A DNA stretch of 5,467 nt from JAAFHS01 sp031396505 (GTDB taxonomy: Bacteria > Pseudomonadota > Alphaproteobacteria > Rhodobacterales > Rhodobacteraceae): assembly GCA_031396505.1 (NCBI GenBank), contig JANNKX010000249.1:1-5467 (forward strand), given 5' to 3'. The notes under the pieces are model-generated. The model was given only the letters and a program-made list of their open reading frames with translations, was not told the DNA's origin and did no database searches. Made by a program: the position numbers and the translations under genes. This document shows positions 4,624 to 5,467 of this stretch, in pieces (positions within the stretch are counted from its first letter, which is position 1; the number at the start of each line of letters is the position of its first letter).

Positions 4624-5467
4624 ATGAACATGATCACCAACCACCTGCCCACAGCCGAACTTCAGGCGCTTGATGCGGCCCACCACATGCACCCCTTTAC
4701 GGACGGCAACGCCCTTGCCGCCAAGGGTGCGCGGGTTATCACGGCTGGCAAGGGCGTGTGGCTGACCGACAGCAACGGCAACCGCATCATCGACGGGATG
4801 GCGGGCCTGTGGTGCGTCAATATCGGTTACGGGCGGGATGAACTGGCCGATGTGGCGGCGCGGCAAATCCGCGAGCTTTCCTACTATAACACCTTCTTTC
4901 AGACCACCCATGTGCCCGCCATTGCCCTGGCAGCCAAGATCGCCGAACTGGCCCCCGGTGATCTGAACCATGTGTTCTTCGCAGGTTCGGGGTCCGAGGC
5001 GAATGATACCAACATCCGGCTTGTGCGACGGTATTGGGATGTCAAAGGCCAGCCCACAAAGCGTGTCATCATCAGCCGCAAAAACGGCTATCACGGCTCC
5101 ACCATGGGCGGCGGCAGCCTTGGTGGGATGACCTATATTCACGCGCATGGCGGCATGATCGATGGCATCGTGCATATCGGCCAGCCGCATTGGTGGGCCG
5201 AAGGTGGCGATCTGTCGCCAGACGCCTTTGGTCTGGCCCGCGCGCAAGAGCTTGAGGCGAAAATCCTTGAACTGGGCGTTGAAAACGTGGCGGCGTTTAT
5301 TGCAGAACCCATTCAGGGTGCGGGCGGCGTGATCGTGGCCCCCGATACCTACTGGCCCGAAGTGCAGCGCATCGTGGACAAGTACGGCATTCTGCTGATC
5401 GCGGACGAGGTGATCACGGGTTTTGGGCGCACCGGCAACTGGTTCGGCAGCCAGACCTTCAACATCC
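4624..5467 (+). CDS. PLP-dependent class III aminotransferase, omega-amino-acid/amine:pyruvate type (5' part, 281 codons)
   Basis: This cytoplasmic pyridoxal-phosphate enzyme moves the amino group of an omega-amino acid or (poly)amine to a keto acid, commonly pyruvate. The N-terminus MNMITNHLPTAELQALDAAH, the stretch IDGMAGLWCVNIGYGRDELA (56-75) and YYNTFFQTTHVPAIALA (87-103) match the roseobacter amine transaminase / putrescine:pyruvate (SpuC-like) group as I remember it. Cofactor motifs are phosphate loop GSGSEANDTN (121-130), YHGST (156-160, Y156 stacking on PLP), EPIQGAGG (228-235) and ADEVITGFGRTG (260-271, D261 contacting the pyridine nitrogen). The catalytic lysine lies past the window edge; the family is about 450-460 residues. 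The start at 4624 has AAAGGG at 4611-4616. Substrate choice among putrescine, beta-alanine, taurine or other amines cannot be decided from this part. Confidence 0.93.
   Translation, partial: MNMITNHLPTAELQALDAAHHMHPFTDGNALAAKGARVITAGKGVWLTDSNGNRIIDGMAGLWCVNIGYGRDELADVAARQIRELSYYNTFFQTTHVPAIALAAKIAELAPGDLNHVFFAGSGSEANDTNIRLVRRYWDVKGQPTKRVIISRKNGYHGSTMGGGSLGGMTYIHAHGGMIDGIVHIGQPHWWAEGGDLSPDAFGLARAQELEAKILELGVENVAAFIAEPIQGAGGVIVAPDTYWPEVQRIVDKYGILLIADEVITGFGRTGNWFGSQTFNI

Overview
The window looks like chromosomal DNA of a GC-rich alphaproteobacterium, most likely a Rhodobacterales (Roseobacter-group) species. This rests on the close resemblance of the proteins, from memory, to Agrobacterium ChvE/GguA and to roseobacter class III transaminases, and on GC-rich codon use throughout. 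No mobile element, CRISPR array or foreign-looking island is visible. Gene density is high and every non-coding gap is 150 bases or shorter.

Left part (1-2906): a sugar-uptake locus. The 5' part of a two-ATPase-domain sugar ABC transporter subunit (GguA type, cut by the window edge) and the periplasmic multiple-monosaccharide-binding protein ChvE are transcribed leftward. chvE comes first and is separated from gguA by a 129-base gap holding a very strong GC-rich hairpin. Divergent from chvE across a 147-base control region is a LysR-type regulator in the position of Agrobacterium gbpR. That control region carries a clear 7+7 base dyad next to the regulator's start.

Middle part (2950-3928): a translation-related pair. 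A leftward tRNA-Tyr(GTA) gene has a long variable arm, an encoded CCA end and its own good sigma70-type promoter. It stands divergent to rlmB, which encodes a SPOUT-family 23S rRNA Gm2251 2'-O-methyltransferase. The tRNA has an unusual core, with no U8/A14.

Right part (3929-5467): a small CoA-binding (YccU-type) protein comes after a 150-base leader with competing secondary structures. It is followed by the first 281 residues of a PLP-dependent class III omega-amino-acid/amine transaminase. The transaminase has its own promoter, with a perfect 14-base palindrome just upstream of the -35 box and a structured leader.

The genes themselves are ordinary. The items worth a second look are in the non-coding DNA: the leader of the CoA-binding gene, the transaminase operator palindrome, the chvE/regulator dyad, the chvE-gguA intercistronic hairpins and the tRNA core. 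I see no strong evidence of an undescribed multi-gene system.
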